Notes: a model not told the origin generated them from the letters alone. Positions 25,920 through 35,926 are shown, numbered from the stretch's first letter. The stretch is DNA of 64,000 bases from Lactococcus sp. S-13 (GCF_004210295.1 NZ_SDAK01000001.1:930001-994000), one strand, 5' to 3'. Translations and numbers: made by a program.

Positions 25920-26855
25920 TTATTTTGCGGCTTTGCGTCCTGCTAAAATTGCTTCTAAAATCGCCATGCGGGTGTAAACGCCGTTGCTCATTTGTTGTAC
26001 AATGCGGCTTTGAGTGCTTTCAACAAGAGTGTCTGCAATCTCAACGTCCCGATTGACAGGAGCTGGGTGCATGATGATTGCTGTGGGTTTGAGCATTTTT
26101 GCCCGTTCTTCAGTCAGGCCAAATTGTTTGTGGTAGCCTTCTTTTGAGAAGCTTTCGTCGCTGTCGTGGCGCTCGTGCTGAACGCGCAAGAGCATATGCA
26201 CGTCAAGCTCTGGCAAGATTCGATCAAGGTTGGCATAGCGGCCGTACTCATCAAATTCTTCGCTATACCATGCGGCTGGGCCAGTGAAATACAGTTTGGC
26301 GCCAAGTTTTTTGAGCATCATCATGTTTGATTTGGCGACGCGCGAGTGGCTCAAGTCACCAGAAATCGCGATTTTCAAACCGTCAAAATGACCGTACTCT
26401 TCATAAATAGTCATCAAGTCAAGTAAACATTGGCTTGGGTGTTGGCCTGAGCCGTCTCCACCATTGACAATGGCGCAATGAATATTGTCTGATTCGACCA
26501 GTTCTTCGTAGTAATTTTCTACGCCTGAGCGGATAACGCAGACTTCAACCCCAAGTGCATCAAGGGTTAGGACAGTGTCGTAAAGTGTTTCGCCTTTGCT
26601 AATTGAGCTGGCTTGCGCGTCAAATTCGAGGACGTCAAGGCCCAATTTGCGCTCGGCAATGTGAAAGCTGTGGTGGGTTCTCGTGCTGTTTTCAAAGAAA
26701 AGATTGGAAGCAAAAGTTTGCTGCTCAAGGGCGAAATCTGCCGTTCCTGCTTTGAAAGCTGAGGCTCTTTTGATCAAGCCCATGACTTCTTCAACAGACA
26801 GTTTTTCCATGCTTGTGAGATTTGATAATTGAACTAAACCATTTTTTACTGACAT
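25920..26855 (-). CDS. pyrB: Aspartate carbamoyltransferase catalytic chain
   Basis: A 311-aa enzyme joining carbamoyl phosphate and aspartate, the second step of UMP synthesis. The carbamoyl-phosphate site [12 protein letters not shown] is near residue 53, with [14 protein letters not shown] and the aspartate-site [10 protein letters not shown] later on. No regulatory chain (pyrI) is present, as usual for Firmicutes. It starts behind AAAGGAGA. Confidence 0.97.
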   Translation of the reverse strand: MSVKNGLVQLSNLTSMEKLSVEEVMGLIKRASAFKAGTADFALEQQTFASNLFFENSTRTHHSFHIAERKLGLDVLEFDAQASSISKGETLYDTVLTLDALGVEVCVIRSGVENYYEELVESDNIHCAIVNGGDGSGQHPSQCLLDLMTIYEEYGHFDGLKIAISGDLSHSRVAKSNMMMLKKLGAKLYFTGPAAWYSEEFDEYGRYANLDRILPELDVHMLLRVQHERHDSDESFSKEGYHKQFGLTEERAKMLKPTAIIMHPAPVNRDVEIADTLVESTQSRIVQQMSNGVYTRMAILEAILAGRKAAK

Positions 26856-26925
26856 AATAGGTCTCCTTTACCCTGACCGTGTGCTCTCTGTCACAGCGGC
26901 TTTTTTGATGCAATTTTGTTGACTT

Positions 26926-27000
26926 TTTTACTGACGAAAATTTACGTCAGCATTTTCTCTGACTTTTTTGGCTGGCGAAGATTTTCGTCAGCATTTTCTC
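26926..27000 (+). repeat. CTGACG-type repeat, 41-bp period, between pyrP and pyrB
   Basis: Two units; GACTTTTTT begins at 26920 and again at 26961, a 41-bp period. Each holds a CTGACGAAAATTTACGTCAG-like hairpin and a CATTTTCTCT tail. Confidence 0.8.
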
Positions 27001-27003
27001 TGT

Positions 27004-28305
27004 TTATTTGGTTGGTGCTTCACTGGGATCTTTTGGTAAAACAAGGTTTAAGATAATCCCAAGTAGTGTAGCAATCGCAACGGATGAGATTTGGAAGTTT
27101 TGTGTGATGTTGATAATCATTCCCCCAATCCCGATGACCAGAACGACTGAGCTAATCAAGAGGTTACGTTTGATGTCAAAATTCACTTTGTTTTCGACCA
27201 AGATTTTCAGACCTGAGGCCGCGATAACACCAAAGAGGGCGATTGAGGCGCCACCAATGACAGGTGCTGGGATGGACTGAAGGAGGGCGGTAATTTTACC
27301 GATGAATGAGACTAGGACGGCAAGAACGGCTGCTCCAGCGATCACGTAAATTGAATGAATTTTAGTGATGGCCATGACGCCAATATTTTCACCATATGAA
27401 GTGACTGGGGGGGCGCCAAGAAAACCTGCAATAATCTGTGCTGCACCGTCACCTGATAAAGTGCGCTCAAGACCTGGGTCTTGGAAATAATCTTTTTTCG
27501 TAAGTGAGTTAAGCACCATGATGTGGCCGAAATGCTCAGTCATTGTGACAAAGGCGATTGGTGCCATTGTCAAAATTGCACTTGGATAAAAGGCCCAACG
27601 GTAGCTAGCAAACGGAATCTCAACAGGAGGAATCGAAAGCCAGTGCGCTTTTGAGATTTCTGTGAAAGAAACAATGTCGTTGCCTGTGATTTTTCCGATG
27701 ATAATGGCCGCCACATAACCTGTGATAATACCCAACAAAATCGGCACAACTGACAGGAAGCCTTTACCATAAATGCTGTAAATGACAATCGCAAGTACTG
27801 TAATCAAAGCGATGATGATGTAGGCAAGACTGTAACCTTGCAGATGCGCCACATCAGTATACATCGCGTCATTGATTGCTGTTGGTGCAAGTGAAAGCCC
27901 AATGACCATGACAATCGGCCCAACCACAATCGGTGGTAAAACTTTGTCAATCCAACCTTTACCAATCGCTTTGACTACCAAGGCAACAATCAGGTAAACC
28001 AAACCACCCGTCATCGCACCTTGCGCAATCGCAGGCATTCCGCCATTTTTCATCAGCAGCGTCATCGCTCCAATGTAAGCGAAACTTGAACCCATGTAAG
28101 CAGGCACTTTAAACTTAGTCACGCTCATGTGCGCAAGCGTTCCTAAACCTGAGCTTAAGAGGGCAATTGCGGGGTTGATTCCGACCAAAATGGGAACCAA
28201 AACCGTTGAGCCAAACATGGCAAATAAATGTTGGAAGGAAAGGCCAAACCACTGACTTACGGCTGGTTTCTCATCAACTTTCAAGATAATATCATTATCG
28301 TTCAC
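27004..28305 (-). CDS. pyrP: Uracil permease (NCS2 family)
   Basis: A 433-aa transporter with about 12-14 membrane segments. It opens VDEKPAVSQWFGLSFQHLFAMFGSTVLVP, and contains the NCS2 signature near FVTMTEHFGHIMVL (conserved Glu/His for substrate) and GAPPVTSYGENIGVMAIT. It imports uracil with protons. Its place behind pyrR and under the attenuator fits uracil salvage. Confidence 0.95.
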   Translation of the reverse strand: MNDNDIILKVDEKPAVSQWFGLSFQHLFAMFGSTVLVPILVGINPAIALLSSGLGTLAHMSVTKFKVPAYMGSSFAYIGAMTLLMKNGGMPAIAQGAMTGGLVYLIVALVVKAIGKGWIDKVLPPIVVGPIVMVIGLSLAPTAINDAMYTDVAHLQGYSLAYIIIALITVLAIVIYSIYGKGFLSVVPILLGIITGYVAAIIIGKITGNDIVSFTEISKAHWLSIPPVEIPFASYRWAFYPSAILTMAPIAFVTMTEHFGHIMVLNSLTKKDYFQDPGLERTLSGDGAAQIIAGFLGAPPVTSYGENIGVMAITKIHSIYVIAGAAVLAVLVSFIGKITALLQSIPAPVIGGASIALFGVIAASGLKILVENKVNFDIKRNLLISSVVLVIGIGGMIINITQNFQISSVAIATLLGIILNLVLPKDPSEAPTK

Positions 28306-28331
28306 TTTTTTCTCCTAAAATAATTGCTATA

Positions 28332-28401
28332 AAATCCGTCAGCATTTTTTCTAAAATGCGTCAGTAAATTCTCCAAAAAAACTGACTTTTTTGCTGACGG
28401 A
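28332..28401. repeat. CTGACG-type repeat halves between pyrR and pyrP
   Basis: CCGTCAGCATTTTTTCT, GCGTCAGTAAATTCTCC and ACTGACTTTTTTGCTGACGG lie in the pyrR-pyrP gap. Confidence 0.65.
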
Positions 28402-28410
28402 TGGGGGGTA

Positions 28411-28932
28411 TTAATCTTTTCGTTCAATCAAGATGCTGTCAGCACCATCGTGTTCTGACATTTGAACGATAATTTCTTCGTCATGACCTGTTGGAATGTT
28501 TTTGCCTACATAATCTGCTCGAATAGGCAACTCACGATGTCCACGGTCAACCAACACCGCCAATTGGACACGTGCAGGGCGACCTAATTTGACCAAACCA
28601 TCAATTGCAGCCCGAATCGTACGTCCTGTATAAAGCACGTCATCAACCAAAATCACATCTTTTCCAGCAATGTCAACCGGAATTTCTGTGGTATTTTCTT
28701 GGGCAGGTTTATCGTCACGAAACGGACGAGTATCCAATTCTCCAAATGGAATTTCTAAGCCTTCAAGGGCTTGCAAACGCTCTTGAATACGTTTGGCCAG
28801 ATAAACACCACGTGTTTTAATTCCAATCAAAACCAGTTTATCAAGGGCTTTATTGCGCTCGATAATCTCGTAAGTAATCCGCGTAACCGCACGCTTCATC
28901 GTGATTTCGTCAATAATTTCTTTTCTAGCCAT
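28411..28932 (-). CDS. pyrR: PyrR, pyr attenuation regulator / uracil phosphoribosyltransferase
   Basis: A 173-aa RNA-binding regulator. The PRPP motif [14 protein letters not shown] is near residue 96, and basic residues in [16 protein letters not shown] and RPARVQLA form the RNA face. With UMP bound it binds the leader and exposes the terminator. Its own leader (28970-29078) contains the PyrR site, so the operon is self-controlled. Confidence 0.97.
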   Translation of the reverse strand: MARKEIIDEITMKRAVTRITYEIIERNKALDKLVLIGIKTRGVYLAKRIQERLQALEGLEIPFGELDTRPFRDDKPAQENTTEIPVDIAGKDVILVDDVLYTGRTIRAAIDGLVKLGRPARVQLAVLVDRGHRELPIRADYVGKNIPTGHDEEIIVQMSEHDGADSILIERKD

Positions 28933-28969
28933 CTTGGCTCCTTTCTTTCAATGACCGCTCGGTCAGCCT

Positions 28970-29003
28970 AAAAAAAATCCCACATCCAAAAAAGAATGCA
29001 GGT
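28970..29003 (-). terminator. pyr attenuator terminator
   Basis: On the minus strand CCTGCATTC pairs with GGATGTGGG, including G-U pairs, followed by T8. It lies in the leader between the PyrR site and the pyrR start. Confidence 0.85.
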
Positions 29004-29058
29004 TTTTTATCAGAAAATGGACTTCGCCCATACTTTTATTACATTTTAAAATTTCTGA

Positions 29059-29078
29059 CCTTGCCTGCCTCTCTGGAC
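29059..29078 (-). promoter_or_regulatory. PyrR-binding site (anti-antiterminator)
   Basis: GTCCAGAGAGGCAGGCAAGG on the minus strand carries the conserved PyrR target core (CCAGAGAGG...GCAAGG). It lies about 20 bases from the expected transcript start. Confidence 0.92.
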
Positions 29079-29097
29079 ACTCTTAAAGGTTACAAAA

Positions 29098-29126
29098 ATT
29101 ATAGCAGAATTTTACAGTTTTGTCAA
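29098..29126 (-). promoter_or_regulatory. Consensus promoter of the pyr operon
   Basis: TTGACA (29126-29121) and TATAAT (29103-29098) with a 17-base spacer on the minus strand. Confidence 0.9.
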
Positions 29127-29148
29127 AAAATTTTTTTATTTTTTTGGC

Positions 29149-29177
29149 TTGACAAACATATTATAAAATTATAATAT
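29149..29177 (+). promoter_or_regulatory. Promoter of the ArsR/CDF operon with overlapping operator
   Basis: TTGACA (29149-29154), a 17-base spacer, then TAATAT (29172-29177). The palindrome ATATTATAAAATTATAATAT (29158-29177, arms of 9 bases) covers spacer and -10, a good operator for the ArsR regulator. Expected transcription starts at or next to the ATG at 29184, so the message looks leaderless. Confidence 0.78.
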
Positions 29178-29183
29178 AATAAT

Positions 29184-29486
29184 ATGATAACTGAAAAAGA
29201 AATTGCCGAATTTTTCAAACTGTTTTCCAATGACGGCCGTTTGAAAATCATAACGAGCCTTGCCGACAAAGCCCTCACGGTCAGCGAAATTGTTGACGCC
29301 ACCCAACTTTCTCAATCTTTGGTCAGCCAACAACTCAAATTACTTAAAGCCGCCCGAATTTTGACCAGTGAAAAGCAAGGAAAATCAGTGACTTACAGCA
29401 TTTATGACCGTCACATTCTTCATCTGCTCAAAGATGTGGCTGAGCATTTGAGCGAACAGGAATCTGCCCATGAAAATCAAAAATAA
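29184..29486 (+). CDS. ArsR/SmtB-family metal-responsive repressor
   Basis: A 100-aa winged-helix protein. The recognition helix is LSQSLVSQQLKLLKAARILTSEKQGKSVTYSI. Its last helix contains DRHILHLLKDVAEHLSEQE, with Asp/His positions like the alpha-5 metal site of CzrA/SmtB zinc sensors. No ribosome site precedes the ATG. The gene overlaps the CDF transporter gene by 17 bases, so it probably senses the metal which that pump exports, Zn or a similar ion. Confidence 0.88.
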   Translation: MITEKEIAEFFKLFSNDGRLKIITSLADKALTVSEIVDATQLSQSLVSQQLKLLKAARILTSEKQGKSVTYSIYDRHILHLLKDVAEHLSEQESAHENQK

Positions 29487-30387
29487 AGCTTCCAAAAACC
29501 ATAAACACGCCCACTTAGACGCCCTTGTGGCACAAAATGTAACGATTGTTTTTCTGCTCAATCTTTGCTTTGCCCTCATCGAGTTCATCTTTGGCTTTTT
29601 GTTTCATTCGACCGCGATTTTGGCGGATGCCGTCCATGATACTGGCGATGCGGTAGCGATTGGCTTAGCCTGGTTTTTCCAAAAATTTTCGCAAAAAACC
29701 GAGGATCAGCGCTTTTCCTTTGGCTATCAGCGCTTTAATCTGCTGGGAGCCAGCTTGACCAGCGTGATTTTAATCACAGGAAGCTTCATCGTTCTTTTTG
29801 AAGCCGTGCCAAAGCTTTTTAATCCTCAGCCCGTTGCAGCAACAGGAATGCTAGGACTGGCAATTTTTGCCATTTTGGCCAATGGTTTTGGCGCTTGGCT
29901 TTTGGCTCGCGGCTCATCACGAAACGAGAGCATTCTCAACTTGCACGCACTCGAAGATGTCTTAGGCTGGCTGGGCGTTTTGCTGGTTTCTGTGGTGCTA
30001 CATTTTGTGCCTTGGTACTGGCTCGATCCATTGCTTTCTGTGCTGATTGCCCTATTTATCTTATCCAAAGCTCTGCCTAAATTTTGGGGTACTTTACGAA
30101 TCTTGCTCGAATCTGTCCCCGAAAATGTCGATTACAGCGATTTACTCTACCAGTTGGAAAATTTGCCCGAAGTTCGTTGCGTCACTCAACTTCTGATTTG
30201 GTCTATTGACGGCGAACAAAATGCGGCGATGATACACATTTTGCTTGCTGATCAGCAAGATTTTACGGAAGCAAAAATTGCCATCCGCAAACTTTTAGCC
30301 CAGCATAAAGTCTGTCAATCCGCCATTGAACTTGACGAAACCAAGCATGAGCACAAGGTTCATCTCAAATACGAGAAAAAATACTGA
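29470..30387 (+). CDS. Cation diffusion facilitator (metal efflux, CzcD-like)
   Basis: A 305-aa transporter with six membrane segments. The transport-site motif is HSTAILADAVHDTGDAVAIG (HD...D), with a second pair HALEDVLGW later on. The cytoplasmic C-terminal domain (about 205-300) holds metal-binding His residues (SIDGEQNAAMIHIL, HEHKVH). It exports Zn or related cations in exchange for protons. The TGA stop lies inside a CTGACG-type repeat (TACTGACG). Confidence 0.9.
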   Translation: MKIKNKASKNHKHAHLDALVAQNVTIVFLLNLCFALIEFIFGFLFHSTAILADAVHDTGDAVAIGLAWFFQKFSQKTEDQRFSFGYQRFNLLGASLTSVILITGSFIVLFEAVPKLFNPQPVAATGMLGLAIFAILANGFGAWLLARGSSRNESILNLHALEDVLGWLGVLLVSVVLHFVPWYWLDPLLSVLIALFILSKALPKFWGTLRILLESVPENVDYSDLLYQLENLPEVRCVTQLLIWSIDGEQNAAMIHILLADQQDFTEAKIAIRKLLAQHKVCQSAIELDETKHEHKVHLKYEKKY

Positions 30388-30444
30388 CGTAAATTTACGT
30401 CAGTATTTTCTCTAGCAGATTTATTTACGTCAGTAAATTTTCTA
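30382..30444 (+). repeat. CTGACG-type repeat units at the CDF gene end
   Basis: ACTGACGTAAATTTACGTCAG with a TATTTTCTCT tail, then a TTTACGTCAGTAAATTTTCT half. The first unit contains the stop codon of the CDF gene. Confidence 0.78.
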
Positions 30445-30472
30445 GCTTCTCCTGCATAAAAATCTCTGATTT

Positions 30473-31714
30473 TTAACGAATTTGACCATTGCCGTCAATC
30501 AAGAATTTAGTTGACGTCAACGCTTCTAACCCCATTGGCCCTCTAGCGTGCAATTTTTGAGTGGAAATACCGATTTCAGCACCCAATCCAAAAACAAAAC
30601 CGTCAGTAAATCGCGTTGAAGCATTGACATAAACAGCTGCGGCATCAATCTCTTCTTGGAATTTTTGCGCATGGAAATAATCACGCGTCACGATGCTTTC
30701 CGAATGGCGACTCGAATAACGATTGATGTGCGCAATCGCCTCATCAAGCCCATCCACCGTTTTAACTGACAAAATATAATCCAAAAATTCCGTGCCAAAA
30801 TCTTCTTCAGTTGCAGCAACAGCACCGCTAAGCAAAGGCAAAGCAGCTTCGTCAGCCCGAAATTCAACAGGATGCACCTGATTGATTGCCTCTTGCAATT
30901 TTGGTAAAAATTCGTCAGCAATTTTGCGATGAACCACAAGGCTTTCAGCAGCATTGCACACGCTTGGGCGCTGTGTTTTAGCATTGATAACAATCCTTGT
31001 TGCCATGTCCAAATCCGCAGATTCATCAACAAAAATCGTACAGTTCCCCACACCAGTTTCAATGACAGGCACCGTCGCTTTTTCCTTGACCCGATTGATT
31101 AAACGCGCCGAACCGCGCGGAATCAAGACATCTAAAAATTGATCCGCTTGCATCATTTTTTCGGCCTCAGCATGACTTGTATCCGACAAAAGCTCCACAG
31201 CAGCCTCCGTCAGTCCAGCCTTACTCAAGTTTTCTTTAATGATTTTAACCAAAATCAAATTAGAATAAATCGCATCCGAACCCCCACGCAACAGCACAGC
31301 ATTCCCCGTCTTAAAACAAAGCGAAAAAGCGTCAACAGTCACATTAGGTCGACTCTCAAAAATCATACCCACAGCCCCCAAAGGCACACGTTTTTGTACA
31401 ATTTTCAAGCCGTCCAAATTAGTAAACCCTTGCAAAACTTGCCCAATCGGATCCGGTAAATCCGCCACCTGACGCAAACCCGTCGCCATATCAGCAATAC
31501 GTTGCTCATTCAAGCGCAAGCGATCCACCATAATCTCCGAAATGCCATGCGCTGTCGCTTTTTCCAAATCCTGCGCATTTTCGTGGATGATTCTGTCCGT
31601 ATTTTCGACCAAACTCTCCGCTAACTGGCGCAAAAAATCATTTTTTACAGCCGTAGAAAGCTTGCTCAACGCCTTGCTCGCCCTTTTTACATTTGCTCCA
31701 AGTTCTTCAATCAT
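30473..31714 (-). CDS. proA: Gamma-glutamyl phosphate reductase
   Basis: A 413-aa NADPH-dependent enzyme, second step of proline synthesis. The start is ATG 31714 (a GTG precedes it). The NADP fold and the nucleophile Cys in [15 protein letters not shown] are present, and [13 protein letters not shown] marks the C-terminus. It lies 15 bases after proB. Confidence 0.97.
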   Translation of the reverse strand: MIEELGANVKRASKALSKLSTAVKNDFLRQLAESLVENTDRIIHENAQDLEKATAHGISEIMVDRLRLNEQRIADMATGLRQVADLPDPIGQVLQGFTNLDGLKIVQKRVPLGAVGMIFESRPNVTVDAFSLCFKTGNAVLLRGGSDAIYSNLILVKIIKENLSKAGLTEAAVELLSDTSHAEAEKMMQADQFLDVLIPRGSARLINRVKEKATVPVIETGVGNCTIFVDESADLDMATRIVINAKTQRPSVCNAAESLVVHRKIADEFLPKLQEAINQVHPVEFRADEAALPLLSGAVAATEEDFGTEFLDYILSVKTVDGLDEAIAHINRYSSRHSESIVTRDYFHAQKFQEEIDAAAVYVNASTRFTDGFVFGLGAEIGISTQKLHARGPMGLEALTSTKFLIDGNGQIR

Positions 31715-31729
31715 CACACTACCTCTTTC

Positions 31730-32536
31730 TCAAATCGTTGGGGAGAAATAAGTCCCGATTTCTTTACCCGCAATAATTTCGCGAATTTCGCGAATACGCG
31801 CACCATTGGTCAAGACCATTTCTTGACCATTTTCAAATAAAATCTCTGCCGCAGAGAGCTTCGACGTCATCCCGCCTGTGCCAAAACGACTGCCCGCACC
31901 ACCTGCCATTTGCCGCAACTCATCCGTTATCTCATGAACTTCTTTGAAAATCTGAGCATCCTCATAAATGTTCGGATTTTTATCAAAAAGCCCGTCAATA
32001 TCCGACAACATAATCAACAAATCAGCGCCCACAAGCTTAGACACGATAGCTCCCAATTTGTCATTATCGCCAAATTTGGTTTGATGATCCATTTCATCCA
32101 CCGCAATCGCGTCATTTTCATTGATAATCGGGATAATATCCAGCTCAAGCAAAGCTTTGAGCGCATTTTCAGCATTTTCATGACTCGTCGGAAAATCAGT
32201 CACATCACGTGTCAAAAGCAATTGAGCCACTTTTTGCGAATAACGCCGAAACATCTGCGTGTAAAGGCTCATCAACTCAACCTGCCCAATACTCGCTAAA
32301 GCCTGCTGCTGCGCAATTCCCTTGGGCCGATGGGACATATTGAGCACATTTAAGCCCACCCCAATCGCCCCCGAAGTCACTAAAATCACCTCATAACCGC
32401 GATTATTCAAATCTGACAAAACAAAAGCCAGTTCATCAATATTGGATAAATTTATCTTTCCATTTGGCAAAATCAATGAACTTGTGCCGATTTTCACCAC
32501 AATTCGTCGTGCCTTCAAAATATTTCTTCTCGTCAT
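31730..32536 (-). CDS. proB: Glutamate 5-kinase (short form without PUA domain)
   Basis: A 268-aa amino acid kinase making gamma-glutamyl phosphate. [17 protein letters not shown] is the N-terminal lysine/glycine loop; VTSGAIGVG and NENDAIAV follow. It stops after the kinase domain and lacks the C-terminal PUA domain of longer homologues, as in streptococci. An extended -10 (TGGTATAAT) lies about 15 bases before the start. The ribosome site is weak. Confidence 0.95.
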   Translation of the reverse strand: MTRRNILKARRIVVKIGTSSLILPNGKINLSNIDELAFVLSDLNNRGYEVILVTSGAIGVGLNVLNMSHRPKGIAQQQALASIGQVELMSLYTQMFRRYSQKVAQLLLTRDVTDFPTSHENAENALKALLELDIIPIINENDAIAVDEMDHQTKFGDNDKLGAIVSKLVGADLLIMLSDIDGLFDKNPNIYEDAQIFKEVHEITDELRQMAGGAGSRFGTGGMTSKLSAAEILFENGQEMVLTNGARIREIREIIAGKEIGTYFSPTI

Positions 32537-32602
32537 AATGCCTAATTATACCAAATAATAAACCCATTCGTCCACGTCAAAACACAAAAATTTCACTAAT
32601 TT

Positions 32603-32633
32603 ACGGATAAAATTTACGTCAGCATTTTCTCTG
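32603..32633 (+). repeat. Single CTGACG-type repeat unit upstream of proB
   Basis: A 31-bp unit with the left arm decayed (ACGGATAAAATTTACGTCAG) and a CATTTTCTCT tail. Confidence 0.7.
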
Positions 32634-32645
32634 TGCAAATTTAAG

Positions 32646-32671
32646 AAAAAATCACTTTCGTCAGTGATTTT
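32646..32671 (-). terminator. Terminator after thyA
   Basis: AAAAATCACT and AGTGATTTTT arms; the loop contains GACGAA, resembling part of the repeat family. Confidence 0.8.
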
Positions 32672-32689
32672 TCTTTCTTTTTCAAATTT

Positions 32690-33529
32690 TTAAATTGCCA
32701 AATCAAATTTTAATTGCGGTTTGACCGGCTCATAATCTACCAATTCAAAATCCTCAGGTCGAATTGCAAAAAAATCAGTCCCGTCAGGAACATTCAGCTC
32801 CAAACGTGGTCTTTTTGTTGACGCCGTCCGGCTCAATAATTCCTTGGCTTGGCTAAATTGATTATCATAAATGTGCAAGTTATTAACGAAATAAAAGAAT
32901 TTCCCAACTTTCCAAGAAAAATGTTTCGCAATCATCATTTGCAAAGCCACATATTGCATCGCATTGATATGATGCGCCACCAGCATATCATTTGAGCGCT
33001 GAATCAGCGTAGCATCCAGATAAATCTCGCCGTCAGCCTCTCTGCGCACATCAAACATGGTCTGAAAAGCACACGGCAAAAGCCCTTCAGTCTCCTCAAA
33101 ATCCTCATATTGCCAAAGATTGATGATATTGCGACGGTTCCACGGATTTTTAGCCAAACCTTCCAATAATTTCCTAATAATATTGTGCTTTTTGACCGTT
33201 GCACCATAGCGCTGACCGATTGTCCCATCGCCAATTCCCCACTCAGCCCAATACTTAACCCCGTACTTTTCTTCAAGTACCGCAAGCTCACTCGTTTGAT
33301 CTTGATAAATCCACATCAATTCCTTAATCGCTGATTTGATTGGAATTGGACGCAAAGTCGTGATTGGAAATTCCCCTTTTTGCAAATCATAAGTCACGAA
33401 AGAACCCGTGATATATTTGCTATTTGCCGTTTGACCATCCTTGTACTTTGGTCTCGCATTTTCCGAAAACACCCCATTTTCAAGGATATTTTGAATATTT
33501 TCTTTAAAAATTTGATCTGCGTAAGTCAT
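32690..33529 (-). CDS. thyA: Thymidylate synthase
   Basis: A 279-aa enzyme methylating dUMP with methylene-tetrahydrofolate. The catalytic Cys lies in [31 protein letters not shown] and [11 protein letters not shown] are conserved segments. It is of the classic ThyA type. Confidence 0.97.
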   Translation of the reverse strand: MTYADQIFKENIQNILENGVFSENARPKYKDGQTANSKYITGSFVTYDLQKGEFPITTLRPIPIKSAIKELMWIYQDQTSELAVLEEKYGVKYWAEWGIGDGTIGQRYGATVKKHNIIRKLLEGLAKNPWNRRNIINLWQYEDFEETEGLLPCAFQTMFDVRREADGEIYLDATLIQRSNDMLVAHHINAMQYVALQMMIAKHFSWKVGKFFYFVNNLHIYDNQFSQAKELLSRTASTKRPRLELNVPDGTDFFAIRPEDFELVDYEPVKPQLKFDLAI

Positions 33530-33700
33530 GAATTTTCCCTTTTCTGTGTACTTTCTTAACTATTATAACAAAAATTTTTCCCAAAAAAACCTACCAAATT
33601 TGATAGGCCTCTTTTCCAATAAAATTCATCCCCCAACCTGCCGTTTTTTCAGAAGCCTTACTCCGATAAAAGCCGGCAGTATTTTTGCAATAACCAGATG

Positions 33701-33973
33701 TTATAAAATCCCGCCCACCCCGCGACCAAATAATTTGGATTCGCTGATTTTCTGATAAAAAAGCGTGACTTGAGGGGTTAAGTTATAGCGAAGGGCAAGT
33801 GGGCGCAGATTGCTCTCAAGCCGAGATAGTTCTGCACTCAAACTCGTCTCTCCTTGTTCTATCCGATTTTTGCTTTCTAAAAGAAACTGTCGCTCCCACT
33901 CTCTCGTTCCTCGATCCAAGATGAGATTGTAAAGTTCATTCAAAATAGCCTCTTGTTCATTTATTTTTTTCAT
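33701..33973 (-). CDS. Bacteriocin-immunity-like protein (EntA immunity family)
   Basis: A 90-aa all-helical protein. ILNELYNLILDRGTREWERQFLLESKNRIEQGE and LRPLALRYNLTPQVTLFYQKI fit the class IIa immunity fold, a four-helix bundle that guards the mannose PTS receptor against pediocin-like peptides. No bacteriocin, exporter or leader-peptide gene lies nearby, so it is an orphan immunity gene. The ATG at 33973 is used. The exact target is unknown. Confidence 0.75.
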   Translation of the reverse strand: MKKINEQEAILNELYNLILDRGTREWERQFLLESKNRIEQGETSLSAELSRLESNLRPLALRYNLTPQVTLFYQKISESKLFGRGVGGIL

Positions 33974-34033
33974 GACTTATTATCCCATTAAAGCGCTTTT
34001 TTTGTCAATTAGATTGTTTGTACTTTTGGGAAC

Positions 34034-34063
34034 AAAAAAATACTGAGTGAATCAGTATTTTTT
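34034..34063 (-). terminator. Terminator after pyrD
   Basis: TACTGA and TCAGTA arms with T6 on the minus strand. Confidence 0.85.
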
Positions 34064-34067
34064 AAGG

Positions 34068-35000
34068 TTAAAGACTTTTTAATTTTCCACGGAAATCATC
34101 AATACTATGATAGCCCTTAGCCGTCATGATGGCTTCAAGCTCTTGAGTGATACGCTCAAAAATCGCTGGGCCTTCTTTTTGGAGAGCTGTCCCAATCTGC
34201 AACATACTTGCCCCGCACAAAAGATGTTCAAAGGCATCCTGACCATTTTCAATGCCTCCTGTCCCAATAATTTGGATTTCAGGTTTCAGGCGAGTATAAA
34301 AGGCACGCACATTCGCCAAAGCTGTTGGTTTGATATATTGTCCCCCAATACCACCAAATCCGTCTTTCGGTTTGATGACCACTGCTTCAGCCTCAGTATC
34401 AATCACCAAGCCATTACCAATACTATTGACCGAGTTAACATAAGTCAAAGGAAATTGATTTAAAATTTCAGCCATTTGGTCAAAGTGAACAAGGTCAAAA
34501 TAAGGAGGAAGTTTGACCCCTAGCGGTTTTTTGAAGAAAGCAAAAACTTCTTCAAGCAGGCTTTGAGTTGCACCAAAATCATAAGCAAGTTGAGGTTTTC
34601 CAGGCACATTTGGACAAGAAAGATTGAGTTCAGTAATTCCTGTAAAGTCACTTTCTTGAATGGCCGTGAGCATCTGCAAATTTTCCGCTGGACTCATCCC
34701 TGCAACAGAAAAAAAGAGGGGACTTGTTTGAGATTTTTGTTTTTCCAACACATAGTCTAGATAATATTCAAAACCTAAATTAGGCAGTCCCATTGAGTTG
34801 ATACTCCCTAAAGGCAAGTCAATATAACGAGGAGAAGGATTTCCGGCACGCTTTTCCAGAGTAGCACTTTTGGTAATGTATGCACCAGCGGCTGACTCTT
34901 CTAATTCTTTAAGCTCATCGGTAGTCATACAATGCACACCTGAAGCATTCATGAATGGATTGGTAAAATCAAAGGTTGCGAAAGTTGTTTCTAGTGTCAA
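34068..35000 (-). CDS. pyrDA: Dihydroorotate dehydrogenase, class 1A
   Basis: A 310-aa cytosolic FMN enzyme oxidising dihydroorotate with fumarate as acceptor. It matches the lactococcal PyrDA pattern: [11 protein letters not shown] near the start, [18 protein letters not shown], and the catalytic Cys in [13 protein letters not shown]. It stands alone, away from the pyr operon. No PyrR site is seen in its leader. Confidence 0.95.
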   Translation of the reverse strand: MTLETTFATFDFTNPFMNASGVHCMTTDELKELEESAAGAYITKSATLEKRAGNPSPRYIDLPLGSINSMGLPNLGFEYYLDYVLEKQKSQTSPLFFSVAGMSPAENLQMLTAIQESDFTGITELNLSCPNVPGKPQLAYDFGATQSLLEEVFAFFKKPLGVKLPPYFDLVHFDQMAEILNQFPLTYVNSVNSIGNGLVIDTEAEAVVIKPKDGFGGIGGQYIKPTALANVRAFYTRLKPEIQIIGTGGIENGQDAFEHLLCGASMLQIGTALQKEGPAIFERITQELEAIMTAKGYHSIDDFRGKLKSL

Positions 35001-35179
35001 AACAAGACCTCTTTTCTATTTTTAACTATTTTATCATAAATTCTCATAATTTTTTGAAAAAAGTCAGTTCTTAAACAAGAAACAAATGGGCAGATTTGAA
35101 ACTTGCTTCGTGTTATAATGATTTTAATATCACTTTCTCATTATGCTAGATTTTTAGACTTTAGAAAAAGGAGAACGAA

Positions 35180-35728
35180 ATGGCAATTGAACGAGCAATT
35201 TTTGCAGGCGGTTGCTTTTGGTGCATGGTGGAACCTTTTGAAAAACGCCCAGGCATCATTGCAGTGACAAGCGGCTATACGGGTGGAACTTTAGAACACC
35301 CAACTTATGATCAAGTCCTTTCCAAAACAAGCGGTCACACAGAAGCTGTGGAGATTTTATTTGATAATGCGCTAATCTCTTACGCTGATCTACTTGAGCT
35401 TTACTGGGAATTGATCGATCCGACAGATGCGGACGGGCAAATCTTTGATCGAGGGCTAAATTATCGACCTGTTATTTTTGTCACCTCTTCAGAGCAAAAA
35501 ACAAGCGCCCAAAAAAGTAAAGAAGCGCTTGAAAAATCTGAGATTTGGAGCAAACCTATTGTCGTTCCAATTGAGGATGCGAAAGATTTTTGGCCAGCCG
35601 AAGAATATCATCAACAATTTTATAAGAAAGATCCCAAACGTTACCAAGCCATGCACAAAGCCCGCGAACGCTATTTGGCTTTGCAAAAATTTAAAGGAAA
35701 GTTTAATTTTCTAAGAAAAAAACACTGA
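35180..35728 (+). CDS. msrA: Peptide methionine sulfoxide reductase A
   Basis: A 182-aa repair enzyme reducing Met-S-sulfoxide. The catalytic [13 protein letters not shown] motif is at residues 9-21; [19 protein letters not shown] are conserved. A TGTTATAATG extended -10 lies about 65 bases upstream, and AAAGGAG precedes the start. Confidence 0.97.
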   Translation: MAIERAIFAGGCFWCMVEPFEKRPGIIAVTSGYTGGTLEHPTYDQVLSKTSGHTEAVEILFDNALISYADLLELYWELIDPTDADGQIFDRGLNYRPVIFVTSSEQKTSAQKSKEALEKSEIWSKPIVVPIEDAKDFWPAEEYHQQFYKKDPKRYQAMHKARERYLALQKFKGKFNFLRKKH

Positions 35729-35742
35729 ATTCAGTGTTTTTC
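35716..35742. terminator. Bidirectional terminator msrA / small gene
   Basis: AAAAACACTGAATTC and its complement form a perfect palindrome with flanking A/T runs at the msrA stop, shared with the minus-strand gene ending at 35744. Confidence 0.85.
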
Positions 35743-35743
35743 T

Positions 35744-35926
35744 TTATATCCCGATAATAACAGTATCTACAGTTTCGACACCTGCTGTTGTGATGCGCAC
35801 CCGAGCGAGATTTTCGACAGTATTGACGTCAAAAAAACGCTCACCACTAAGGTCATTTTGGATAATTTTAACTGTGGCGTCTTGTGGCATTTTTTGAAGT
35901 GTTTCAATAAGTTCTTGGGTCGTCAA
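35744..35926 (-). CDS. Small uncharacterised protein (60 aa)
   Basis: A 60-residue frame, MTTQELIETLQKMPQDATVKII..., two bases after the ABC-F gene on the same strand. The opening (TTQELIETLQKMPQDATV) resembles short proteins also seen in phages and Firmicutes. Function is unknown. Translation is probably coupled to the ABC-F gene. Confidence 0.6.
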   Translation of the reverse strand: MTTQELIETLQKMPQDATVKIIQNDLSGERFFDVNTVENLARVRITTAGVETVDTVIIGI

